Below, piece after piece: positions 6,944 to 13,237 of a DNA stretch of 14,013 nucleotides (its first letter is position 1; the number at the start of each line of letters is the position of its first letter). Origin of the DNA: Bacteroidetes bacterium UBA6161 (lineage in GTDB: Bacteria > Bacteroidota > Bacteroidia > NS11-12g > UBA955). The notes under the pieces are model-generated. The model saw only the letters and a program-made list of their open reading frames with translations. It searched no databases and was not told the DNA's origin. A program made the translations under genes and the position numbers. The stretch is from contig DIUJ01000037.1 in NCBI GenBank assembly GCA_002422315.1, forward strand, positions 2,628-16,640, in the 5' to 3' direction.

Positions 6944-9289
6944 TTAGAATTTAAAATTGTAAGTAATCGCTGGAACAGCTGTGCCTAAAATACTAAACTG
7001 AACCGCTTGTGTTTCTCTTAGGTTATCGGGGTTGTTTTGGAAAAATATTGAAAATGGGTTTTTGCGGGCATACACATTGTAAACAGAAAACACCAAATTA
7101 CTTTCCCATTTTTTCTTCTTTTTCAAGTTATAGGTAGCAGAGATATCTAACCTATGGTAGTCGGGCAGTCTATAGTTGTTTCTTGCGTCAAAATAATTGA
7201 TTGGCACCGTATAGCCTTGGTGTCCAAATTTATTGGTTGGGAAAGTAGCCGGGGTACCGGTATAGTACACAAAATTAGCCGAAAAGCTAAGTTTTTCGGA
7301 CAGTTCATATATCCCTACCAAATTCAGATTGTGTCTTCGGTCAAATCTAACAGGGTACCATTCCGCATTGTTTATACCTTCTGTTTGCCTGTCGCTCCAT
7401 GCCAAAGTATAGCTTATCCATCCGGTAAGTTTTCCGCTATTTTTCTTTGCGTAAAATTCCAACCCATAAGCCCTACCTTTCCCAATCATTAGGTCTGCTT
7501 CAAGCCTTTCATTTAACAAGAGCTCGGCTCCATCTATATATTCCACTTGGTTTTGTAGGTTTTTGTAATACGCCTCTACCGAAAACTCCCACTTGTCGTC
7601 CTTTAAATTTTCAAAATACCCAAGTGCAATTTGGTCTGCTATTTGGCCCGGAAGGTTGTTGGTGCTTGGGGTCCACACATCCAATGGTACAGATGCCGTG
7701 GTATTGGATATAAGGTGGAGATATTGGGTCATCCTATTGTAACTCAACTTAATTGCTTGGCGGTCTGTAAGTACATAATTGGCAGAAAATCTTGGCTCTA
7801 AATTGTTATAGTCTGCTATCTTTTTAAAACTCTCAAAACTCTCCACCCTTTCTAAAGGCTTGCGGTTGTTTGGCAGGGTATCTCTAAAATAATACGCATT
7901 GCCCTTGCCCAAATAGTTGAAATTGGAGTACCTTAAACCATACCTAAGGGTTAATTTCTTATCTACTTTTTGTTCTATGTCTATGTATAGTGCATTCTCT
8001 AAGGAATATTTTTTTGGCAAGGTGGCTTCTTGGGTAATCCCTCCAATATTGGTAACTGTGGTTCCTGGTTTAAAGGTATAATAAATGGACTGTCCGCCAA
8101 AATTCATGGTCATATTGGGACGTGGGTAATAGGTAAACTCTGGTTTTAAACTAAAATTGGTAATGTTTGACCTCCAATCGAATCCATTGTCGGATTCTCC
8201 AAACTTTAGGCGATAATCGTATTGGCTGTAATATGCGGTAACATTTGAAAACAAACGAGAACTGTATAATTTGTTCCAACGTGTACTAACCGTGGTATTT
8301 CCCCAGTCAAAACCAAAAATTCCAGAAGCGGAAAAAACGTCTCTACCTAAATATGCAGAAGCAAAAATCTTGTTCTTTTTGTTTATGGTATAATTTAGCT
8401 TGGTTGTTAGATCATAAAAATAAAATTGGCTTCCTTTTAAATCTTCTGGCAAAAAAGGTTTAGCCAATACATCTATATAACTTCGTCTGGCTGCAAGAAT
8501 AAAAGAACCTTTGTCTTTTTTTAGGGGCCCTTCCAAAGAAAGACGGCTAAATACAAGACCTAAACCTCCCGAACCTTCAAACTTTTTAGAATTCCCTTCT
8601 TTCATTCTTACATCTAATAGAGAAGACAAGCGGCCGCCATAAGTAGCCGGTATTCCTCCTTTTATAAGTTTTACATCCTTTACTGCATCGGGATTGAACA
8701 CAGAAAAGAAACCAAACAAATGCGAAGAATTAAACACAGGAGCCTCGTCCAATAGAATTAAATTTTGATCTATAGACCCACCACGTACATTAAAACCACT
8801 TGCTCCTTCTCCCACGGTGGTGACCCCCGGGAGCAATTGTACACTTCTTACCAAATCTACCTCTCCAAGCAATGCAGGTATCTTCTGAATGGTTTTCATG
8901 TTCAGCTTGTTAGAACTCATTTCTGTGCTTTCTATTGCCTGGCCTATTTTATCCGATTTTACATTTGCGGTTTCCAGCACCCTTTGTGTTGGTTTTAGTT
9001 CCATGTTTTCGGTTCTATTTTGGTTTATGCTTAATTTAAACTCTTTGTTTACATACCCTACATAGCTATATATTACAGTGTATGTTCCGGGTGCTATATT
9101 CAGCGAATAAAAACCATACAAATTGGTTGTAGTTCCTAGCCCTAACTCTTTTACGTACACACTTGCAGAAATTAAAGATTCTCCGTTTGTGGAGTCCTTT
9201 ACATACCCACTAAGAGTGACTTTAGTTTGAGATATTGCAAGGGTTGTCATAAACGACAACAAAAGCAACGCGAAATATTTATTTTTCAT
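6944..9289 (-). CDS. TonB-dependent outer-membrane receptor with carboxypeptidase-like domain
   Basis: An outer-membrane active transporter driven by TonB-ExbB-ExbD. I place the start at the ATG at 9289, giving 781 aa, because it begins a good signal peptide (Lys-Asn-Lys, hydrophobic 6-19, cleavage near Ser20-Gln21). The frame runs open to 9529, but that extension lacks export features. Residues about 24-98 form a carboxypeptidase-regulatory-like beta sandwich. The plug spans about 115-230 and contains FNVRGGSIDQNLILLDEAP (166-184) and GGIPATYGGRLSSLLDVR (211-228). The remainder is a beta-barrel ending in a C-terminal Phe. There is no STN domain, so sigma/anti-sigma signalling through this receptor is unlikely. 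The DUF4249 lipoprotein follows after 4 nt. The substrate cannot be told from sequence. Confidence 0.93.
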   Translation of the reverse strand: MKNKYFALLLLSFMTTLAISQTKVTLSGYVKDSTNGESLISASVYVKELGLGTTTNLYGFYSLNIAPGTYTVIYSYVGYVNKEFKLSINQNRTENMELKPTQRVLETANVKSDKIGQAIESTEMSSNKLNMKTIQKIPALLGEVDLVRSVQLLPGVTTVGEGASGFNVRGGSIDQNLILLDEAPVFNSSHLFGFFSVFNPDAVKDVKLIKGGIPATYGGRLSSLLDVRMKEGNSKKFEGSGGLGLVFSRLSLEGPLKKDKGSFILAARRSYIDVLAKPFLPEDLKGSQFYFYDLTTKLNYTINKKNKIFASAYLGRDVFSASGIFGFDWGNTTVSTRWNKLYSSRLFSNVTAYYSQYDYRLKFGESDNGFDWRSNITNFSLKPEFTYYPRPNMTMNFGGQSIYYTFKPGTTVTNIGGITQEATLPKKYSLENALYIDIEQKVDKKLTLRYGLRYSNFNYLGKGNAYYFRDTLPNNRKPLERVESFESFKKIADYNNLEPRFSANYVLTDRQAIKLSYNRMTQYLHLISNTTASVPLDVWTPSTNNLPGQIADQIALGYFENLKDDKWEFSVEAYYKNLQNQVEYIDGAELLLNERLEADLMIGKGRAYGLEFYAKKNSGKLTGWISYTLAWSDRQTEGINNAEWYPVRFDRRHNLNLVGIYELSEKLSFSANFVYYTGTPATFPTNKFGHQGYTVPINYFDARNNYRLPDYHRLDISATYNLKKKKKWESNLVFSVYNVYARKNPFSIFFQNNPDNLRETQAVQFSILGTAVPAITYNFKF

Positions 9290-9517
9290 AAAAAGGATTG
9301 CGAAATTACGCGGTATGTTCTTTTGTTTAGGATTTTTCCGTTTTAAATTCATATTTATTTGTTGAATTTTAATTCTAAGTAAAGTTAAACAAGCAAAAGG
9401 GCTAATTGTTTGTATAGCAAGAAGTTTAAAATTGAAAAACGAATTGTCTTTATTTTCGTTGCTTTTTTTGTTTCTTTGCAGTGTAATTTTAGTATTCGTA
9501 AAATAAAACTCTAACTT
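9290..9517. other. Divergent intergenic region between the TonB receptor and the plus-strand operon
   Basis: This 228-bp A/T-rich stretch must carry promoters in both directions. On the minus strand TAATTTCG (9301-9308) approximates a -7 box but is only 11 nt from the receptor ATG. On the plus strand TAATTTTA (about 9484-9491) is a poor match about 26 nt before the small ORF at 9518. No strong site or additional ORF was found. Confidence 0.35.
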
Positions 9518-9676
9518 ATGACAGAACAAACCAACAAAAACAAAGCTGCATACTGGCTTTTATTCTTAGGTTCATTGGCTATTATCATCTTTTTGTTAAT
9601 TGCATACCCACAGTGGTTTTGGCTTGCTTTGCCTACTACAGTAGGTGGATTTGCTTTGGCAATGGACTGGATTTAA
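9518..9676 (+). CDS. 52-aa two-helix membrane protein
   Basis: ATG at 9518 to TAA at 9676, 52 aa. The N-terminus is polar (MTEQTNKNK), followed by a first hydrophobic helix at about 11-30 and a second at about 34-48 with Trp-Phe-Trp at the membrane edge. This amphipathic order and the clean start/stop are unlikely for random sequence. I do not recognise a named family; small two-helix proteins of this kind are common and usually called hypothetical. It lies 71 nt before meaB on the same strand and may be its leader gene or an independent unit. Confidence 0.6.
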   Translation: MTEQTNKNKAAYWLLFLGSLAIIIFLLIAYPQWFWLALPTTVGGFALAMDWI

Positions 9677-9747
9677 CCTATTCTCTTTTAATTCCTTTTG
9701 TTGTTTTGTTTGTAGATTTCTATGAGCACGGCTAACATATTATTTTT

Positions 9748-10659
9748 GTGAACCAAAACTATACCCTTCTAATAGAAGAAATGAAGGCAGGCAGTCAAAA
9801 GGCTCTTGCCAAGCTTATTACTGCCGTGGAAAACCATGCGGAAAACATGTTTTCGGTTTTGAGTACTCAAGAAAAATTTGCCTCTGTCCCTGTTATCGGT
9901 ATTACAGGCCCTCCGGGGGCGGGTAAAAGTTCACTGGTAAATAGCCTACTAAGCCACTGGGTGTCACAAAATTTAAAAATAGCCATTGTGGCCATCGACC
10001 CATCCTCGCCTTTTAACTTGGGAGCTCTACTTGGCGACAGACTTAGAATGAGTGCACATTATACCAATCCCAATGTTTTTATACGCTCTATGGCAAGTAG
10101 AGGGGCTCTTGGAGGCTTAAGCCAAACCATTATAGAGGTGGTAGATTTGCTTAAAATGGCTGCTTACGACAGAATCATAATAGAAACCGTAGGAGTAGGA
10201 CAAAGCGAAATAGAGATTGCGGGCCTTGCCGACACAACCGTATTGGTGCTTGTTCCAGAAGCTGGCGACGAAGTACAAGCCATTAAATCTGGCATCATGG
10301 AAATTGCCGATATCTTTGTAGTAAACAAGTCGGATAGAATAGGCGCAGACCTGTTTTGTAACAACATAAAAAATGCGCTTCACCAAAGGGCAGCAAAAGA
10401 ATGGAACCCACCTGTAATTAAAACCATAGCCACAAGCAACGAGGGTATAGAAGAGCTAGACAAGGCTATAATTAACCACAGCAAAGCCAACATTAAAAAC
10501 AAAGAACTAAAGGCTATACTTTTAGCAGACAAAGCCCTAAAATTAATTTCCGAAATACGCTTGCGTGACATCAACAGGTTAGAGTTGTTAAAAGATATTG
10601 AAAATAATCTTGATTCAGAAAACTTTAACCTCTATTCATTTGTTCAAAAATATACTTAA
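9748..10659 (+). CDS. meaB: MeaB/ArgK-type GTPase, methylmalonyl-CoA mutase chaperone
   Basis: A G3E-family P-loop GTPase that guards the B12 enzyme methylmalonyl-CoA mutase (or a relative) by gating cofactor loading and preventing inactivation. Of the 303 aa, an N-terminal helical segment (1-40) is followed by the Walker A GPPGAGKSS (54-62), the family motif AIDPSSPF (82-89), GDRLRM (96-101), the Walker B/switch region ETVGVGQSE (146-154) and the guanine-specificity motif NKSD (193-196). The C-terminal helices form the dimerisation arm. The start is GTG at 9748; an alternative is the ATG at 9781 (residue 12), but residues 7-11 resemble the family's usual lead-in, so I prefer the GTG. No mutase gene is in the window. 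An FMN-reductase-like gene follows after 14 nt. Confidence 0.93.
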   Translation: MNQNYTLLIEEMKAGSQKALAKLITAVENHAENMFSVLSTQEKFASVPVIGITGPPGAGKSSLVNSLLSHWVSQNLKIAIVAIDPSSPFNLGALLGDRLRMSAHYTNPNVFIRSMASRGALGGLSQTIIEVVDLLKMAAYDRIIIETVGVGQSEIEIAGLADTTVLVLVPEAGDEVQAIKSGIMEIADIFVVNKSDRIGADLFCNNIKNALHQRAAKEWNPPVIKTIATSNEGIEELDKAIINHSKANIKNKELKAILLADKALKLISEIRLRDINRLELLKDIENNLDSENFNLYSFVQKYT

Positions 10660-10673
10660 AATCAATTTTTTAC

Positions 10674-11252
10674 ATGTATTGTCTTATCCTCTCTGGTTCT
10701 GCTAGAAAAAACTCTAATACTTTGCGTTTTAGCAATGCCGTTCACAAACTAATAGTAGAACAAAACCACGAAAGCCATGTTGTAGATTTTAATGAATATG
10801 ACTTCCCTAATTTTAACCAGAAAAGCATAAACTGGGAAGATCCTTCTAGTTTTCAGACACTAGTTCGCGAACATTTTACTAAGGCCCAGCTTGTTTTTGT
10901 TCATAGCCCAGAATACAATTGGATGCCAAGTGCAGAAATTTTGCAGTTTTTCAATCAATTTGCTACAAATAAGCACCTTCCTCTATTTCACAACAAAGTA
11001 TTTGCAATGGCTGGCACTTCCAGTGGAAGAGGAGGCCGAATGCCTGCTGTACAGCTAAGTAATGTAGTGAACAAGATTTTGGGTTTTTTTGACGGCAAAG
11101 CAATTGTTTCTCCAAAAATATTTGAAGCGCAATTTGTTCCACAAGTTATTGCAGCTGACGGAACTTTGCTTGAGAATGAAGAATTCAACAAAGGGCTACG
11201 GGCTTATGTGGCAGGCAACCTTGCCTTAGCAGAGGCATTGCTATACAAATAA
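10674..11252 (+). CDS. NAD(P)H-dependent FMN reductase family protein
   Basis: A 192-aa flavodoxin-like flavoprotein predicted to reduce flavins, quinones or similar acceptors with NAD(P)H. The phosphate-binding loop SGSARKNSNT (7-16) sits after the first beta strand, SPEYNWMPS (78-86) is the conserved loop that contacts the flavin ring, and AGTSSGRGGRMP (113-124) is the third FMN-binding loop. Length is normal for the family. It begins 14 nt after meaB and is probably in the same transcript, possibly supporting cofactor reduction, although this is only inferred from position. The exact electron acceptor cannot be assigned. Confidence 0.85.
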   Translation: MYCLILSGSARKNSNTLRFSNAVHKLIVEQNHESHVVDFNEYDFPNFNQKSINWEDPSSFQTLVREHFTKAQLVFVHSPEYNWMPSAEILQFFNQFATNKHLPLFHNKVFAMAGTSSGRGGRMPAVQLSNVVNKILGFFDGKAIVSPKIFEAQFVPQVIAADGTLLENEEFNKGLRAYVAGNLALAEALLYK

Positions 11253-11320
11253 CAAGGCCTATCTTACTACTTTGCCCTTCTAAGTAACTCCCGTAGCAAA
11301 CACCAGACCGACCAAACTAC

Positions 11321-11343
11321 CAAACCATAAATTTGTGGTTTTG
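11321..11343 (+). terminator. Weak hairpin terminator candidate after the FMN reductase
   Basis: AAACCA (11322-11327) pairs with TGGTTT (11336-11341) around an 8-nt A/T loop that can pair further (one G-U). The stem ends in TTTT on the plus strand. It lies 70 nt after the stop codon and has no long U-tract. Confidence 0.35.
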
Positions 11344-11449
11344 CAAGTCTCCCCAAAAGGAGGGTGGAAAAAGTTTTGAAAACACACTTTTTTGAAAGTA
11401 TCAAAAGCATTTTTAATAAATACGCCAGAGGTGGTATGCTAGATTACTT

Positions 11450-11466
11450 GCAAGATGCGAGTGAGA
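11450..11466 (+). repeat. Degenerate direct repeat, left copy
   Basis: GCAAGATGCGAGTGAGA here matches GCAAGATGCGAGCGAGA at 12576-12592 with one mismatch in 17, and looser similarity continues for about 15 nt after each copy. The pair brackets the three-gene toxin-antitoxin operon. Confidence 0.6.
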
Positions 11467-11525
11467 ACGGGCGACAAAACAAGTTGTCAAATAGGAAAGT
11501 ATAAATTTCCCAAATCATGTTTTTA

Positions 11526-11556
11526 TTGTCTAAATATTCCTTTTTGACTACCTTTG
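11526..11556 (+). promoter_or_regulatory. Promoter of the XRE/antitoxin/toxin operon
   Basis: TTG (11526-11528) and TACCTTTG (11549-11556) are separated by 20 nt, an exact match to the Bacteroidota -33/-7 pattern. Transcription would begin about 11562, giving a 5' leader of roughly 20 nt before the ATG at 11584. This is the best promoter match in the window. Confidence 0.6.
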
Positions 11557-11583
11557 TGCTATTGATACATAAGTCGTAGCAAT

Positions 11584-11955
11584 ATGGCAAGCATTGGCAA
11601 AAACATAAAAAAGATAAGAGAGCAAAAGGGCTTAATGCAGAAAGAAGTCGCTTCTGCGGCTGATATACAGGCTTCTAACTATTCTAAAATAGAGAGTGGG
11701 CAAAGAGATATTTCTGTAGTGGCTTTAGCTAAAATAGCACAACTATTCGGAATGACTGTAGATGGTATAATACACTATGATGTCAGCAAAAACCCTACTC
11801 CTGTAAAGGTGGAAGACAATACTGCTACCGAAAAAATACAGTTGATTTCCCAACTGGATGAAGACGATAAAAATGCTTTATATCGCATTATTGATGGGAT
11901 GCTAACTAAAAATAAGTTTCAGACTTTCTTTGAACAAAATATTGCTACTAAATAA
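11584..11955 (+). CDS. XRE-family helix-turn-helix regulator
   Basis: A 123-aa DNA-binding protein. Residues about 5-62 form a Cro/C1-type HTH: KIREQKGLMQKEVASAADI gives helices 1-2, NYSKIESGQRDISVVALAKI carries the recognition helix and the following helix, and LFGMTVDGII closes the domain. The C-terminal part (about 80-123) is a charged helix pair typical of small Bacteroidota XRE proteins and probably mediates dimerisation. It is the first gene of a three-gene operon, 8 nt before a putative antitoxin, so it likely autoregulates the operon. It could be an antitoxin of HigA type in its own right, but the separate antitoxin gene favours a regulator role. Confidence 0.85.
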   Translation: MASIGKNIKKIREQKGLMQKEVASAADIQASNYSKIESGQRDISVVALAKIAQLFGMTVDGIIHYDVSKNPTPVKVEDNTATEKIQLISQLDEDDKNALYRIIDGMLTKNKFQTFFEQNIATK

Positions 11956-11963
11956 TTAATGAT

Positions 11964-12173
11964 ATGCTTACAGTAACTCCGCATTACATTACAGACAAAA
12001 CAGGTAAAAAAATATCTGTTGTGCTTCCTATGAAGGATTTTAAAGCCATTATGGAAGAACTGGAAGAGTTGGAAGATATAAGGCTTTATGATGAAGCCAA
12101 AAAATCCAATGAACCTTCTATTCCTATTGATGATGCTTTTAAAATGATTGAAGCTAAACGCAAAGCAAAGTAA
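11964..12173 (+). CDS. Type II antitoxin, Phd/YefM- or RelB-like
   Basis: A 69-aa acidic protein. The N-terminal part (about 1-25) has alternating strand residues (KKISVVLPMKDF), as in Phd/YefM and RelB DNA-binding domains. It is followed by a glutamate-rich helix (MEELEELEDIRLYDEAKK) and a C-terminal tail that would wrap the toxin. The pattern VVLPMKDF then EELEELEDIRLYDEA is typical of antitoxins paired with RelE/ParE toxins. Its stop codon overlaps the toxin start by one base (TAATG), indicating translational coupling. Antitoxin role is inferred from sequence pattern and position; the subfamily is uncertain. Confidence 0.75.
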   Translation: MLTVTPHYITDKTGKKISVVLPMKDFKAIMEELEELEDIRLYDEAKKSNEPSIPIDDAFKMIEAKRKAK

Positions 12174-12427
12174 TGGCTTACAATGTAACCTTAAACAAAC
12201 GAGCTATAAAGGCGCTTGAAAAAATCAACGAACCATATTATTCCAATATCAAGGAAGCTATTTACAGCCTTGGAGACAATCCACGCCCTGCTGGTTACAA
12301 AAAACTAAAAGGCAGAGATGCTTGTCGTATTCGTGTGGCTGATTACCGAATTATCTACGATATTTTTGATGATGTCCTTTTGGTAGATGTCATTGACCTT
12401 GGACATAGAAAAGATATTTATGAATGA
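12173..12427 (+). CDS. RelE/ParE-family toxin
   Basis: An 84-aa protein with the compact RelE/ParE fold. The N-terminal beta strand (YNVTLNKRA) is followed by two helices (about 8-34), then GYKKLKGRDACRIRVADYRI, the basic sheet with Lys43, Lys44, Arg52, Arg54 and Arg59, and ends with DLGHRKDIYE. The strand order and the GHRxxIY end are those of ribosome-dependent mRNA interferases of the RelE type, with His78-Arg79 near the active site. ParE-type gyrase poisons share the fold, so the target is not settled. It is coupled to the antitoxin by a one-base overlap. Confidence 0.88.
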   Translation: MAYNVTLNKRAIKALEKINEPYYSNIKEAIYSLGDNPRPAGYKKLKGRDACRIRVADYRIIYDIFDDVLLVDVIDLGHRKDIYE

Positions 12428-12435
12428 GATGCTAA

Positions 12436-12572
12436 AAGTGTACGGAAGACCTTTTAAGATTAGTTTTCTTGCCAAAATCACAAAGTATACACTTGGCATT
12501 TATATATGGTTTTTTTTTTATGATTCACGAAATATAACTAGCTTTTAGTAAATTGTTATGTTCCGTACACTT
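12436..12572. repeat. Perfect 12-bp inverted repeat enclosing 113 bp
   Basis: AAGTGTACGGAA (12436-12447) and its exact reverse complement TTCCGTACACTT (12561-12572) face each other, with partial matching continuing outward (GCTAA against TTGGC-type ends). The motif AGATGC occurs just outside both ends (12427-12432 and 12579-12584). The element is non-coding and could be a miniature insertion or a long-range stem. Confidence 0.55.
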
Positions 12573-12575
12573 ATG

Positions 12576-12592
12576 GCAAGATGCGAGCGAGA
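12576..12592 (+). repeat. Degenerate direct repeat, right copy
   Basis: GCAAGATGCGAGCGAGA, the partner of the copy at 11450-11466 (one mismatch). It runs almost up to the stop codon of the converging lipoprotein gene, marking the junction of two accessory modules. Confidence 0.6.
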
Positions 12593-12607
12593 GCAAGCAA
12601 GACAATT

Positions 12608-13234
12608 TTATCTTAAAATAGGGGGAATAGTGTCGGGGTGGTGTAGCTGTAATTCTAAACTATCAATAATTTCATTTTCTTTGTTTAACACATAGAAAAA
12701 TAAATAATACTTATTTTGAGGTTTGTACTTGTGGTCTTTTAGTGTTACCCATGCAAAACCGTCACCTATACCGGGTATATAGGCCACTTGTTTTCTGACG
12801 TTTCCATTTTCAAACTCTCTATAACCAATCATGTAGTTGTCTAATGGCAGGTTTACCATTTGTGAAGCAACGTAACCTTCTGCGGTATAAAACTCTTTTA
12901 TAAAGGGTGTTCCTTTAAACCCAATATAATTTTCAAAACTATCAAAATATATAATAATTCTAGGATATTTTTGCCCCTTTTCATACCATTTCCATTTTGC
13001 CAATTTGCCATTAATATACTCTTTTTCAACACCGTTGATTGTACTGTCGAAATCTAATTGTCTTGTTAAAATTAAATTTCCTATAGAATCAAACTTACTC
13101 ATTATTATACATGTATCTGTTTTTATATACTCATAAGTTGGCAACAGAAATACAACTTCCTCTTTTTTATCTTCATTAATAACGTAACAGCCACTTAACG
13201 AAATAAAAAGTATTATCGCTATTGTTGTTTTCAT
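12608..13234 (-). CDS. Small lipoprotein, candidate immunity protein of the RHS module
   Basis: A 208-aa protein with a short lipoprotein signal peptide (MKTTIAIILFISLSGC, Cys16). The mature part is rich in Tyr, Lys and beta-type residues. It has weakly repeated patterns such as NGVEKEYINGKL (87-98) and YREFENGNVRK, which distantly recall MORN/YwqK-type repeats; this resemblance is weak. Its ATG is 3 nt after the stop of the RHS-family gene, so it is translated with it. Genes placed immediately after a polymorphic toxin C-terminus usually encode the cognate immunity protein, and a lipid anchor would place it in the periplasm or on the surface. The immunity role is inferred only from position; no family is recognised. 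Confidence 0.8.
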   Translation of the reverse strand: MKTTIAIILFISLSGCYVINEDKKEEVVFLLPTYEYIKTDTCIIMSKFDSIGNLILTRQLDFDSTINGVEKEYINGKLAKWKWYEKGQKYPRIIIYFDSFENYIGFKGTPFIKEFYTAEGYVASQMVNLPLDNYMIGYREFENGNVRKQVAYIPGIGDGFAWVTLKDHKYKPQNKYYLFFYVLNKENEIIDSLELQLHHPDTIPPILR

Positions 13235-13237
13235 GAA

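Larger units (their letters stand above)
11253..11583. other. Non-coding gap between the FMN reductase and the toxin-antitoxin operon
   Basis: This 331-bp stretch contains a weak terminator candidate (11321-11343), a CTCC/GGAG mini-hairpin near 11349-11362, a degenerate repeat (11450-11466) and the operon promoter (11526-11556). A 46-codon frame opening with GTG (11364-11504) passes through the repeat, but I do not call it a gene. The stretch looks like the left edge of an accessory cassette. Confidence 0.5.
12428..12607. other. Convergent intergenic region rich in inverted repeats
   Basis: This stretch separates the toxin gene from the converging lipoprotein gene. It holds the 12-bp inverted repeat pair 12436-12447/12561-12572, an inner TGCCAA/TTGGCA pair (12470-12498), a T10 run (12510-12519) and the right copy of the degenerate direct repeat. 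The inner hairpin plus T-run could end the toxin transcript, although 11 nt separate them. No gene was seen. Confidence 0.45.

Noticed and set aside
7154..7713. Plus-strand frames of about 88-112 codons opposite the TonB receptor
   Set aside because: They are antisense to a well-supported receptor gene and have no domain, signal peptide or neighbour relation; they are by-products of the minus-strand codon pattern.
9290..9529. N-terminal extension of the TonB receptor frame by 80 codons
   Set aside because: The extension is basic and polar with no export signal, while the ATG at 9289 begins a good signal peptide. The extension also overlaps the start of the plus-strand small ORF.
11364..11504. 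A 46-codon plus-strand frame starting with GTG after AAAAGGAGG
   Set aside because: The purine run touches the GTG with almost no spacing, there is no recognisable domain, and the frame runs through a repeat that is also present elsewhere in non-coding DNA.
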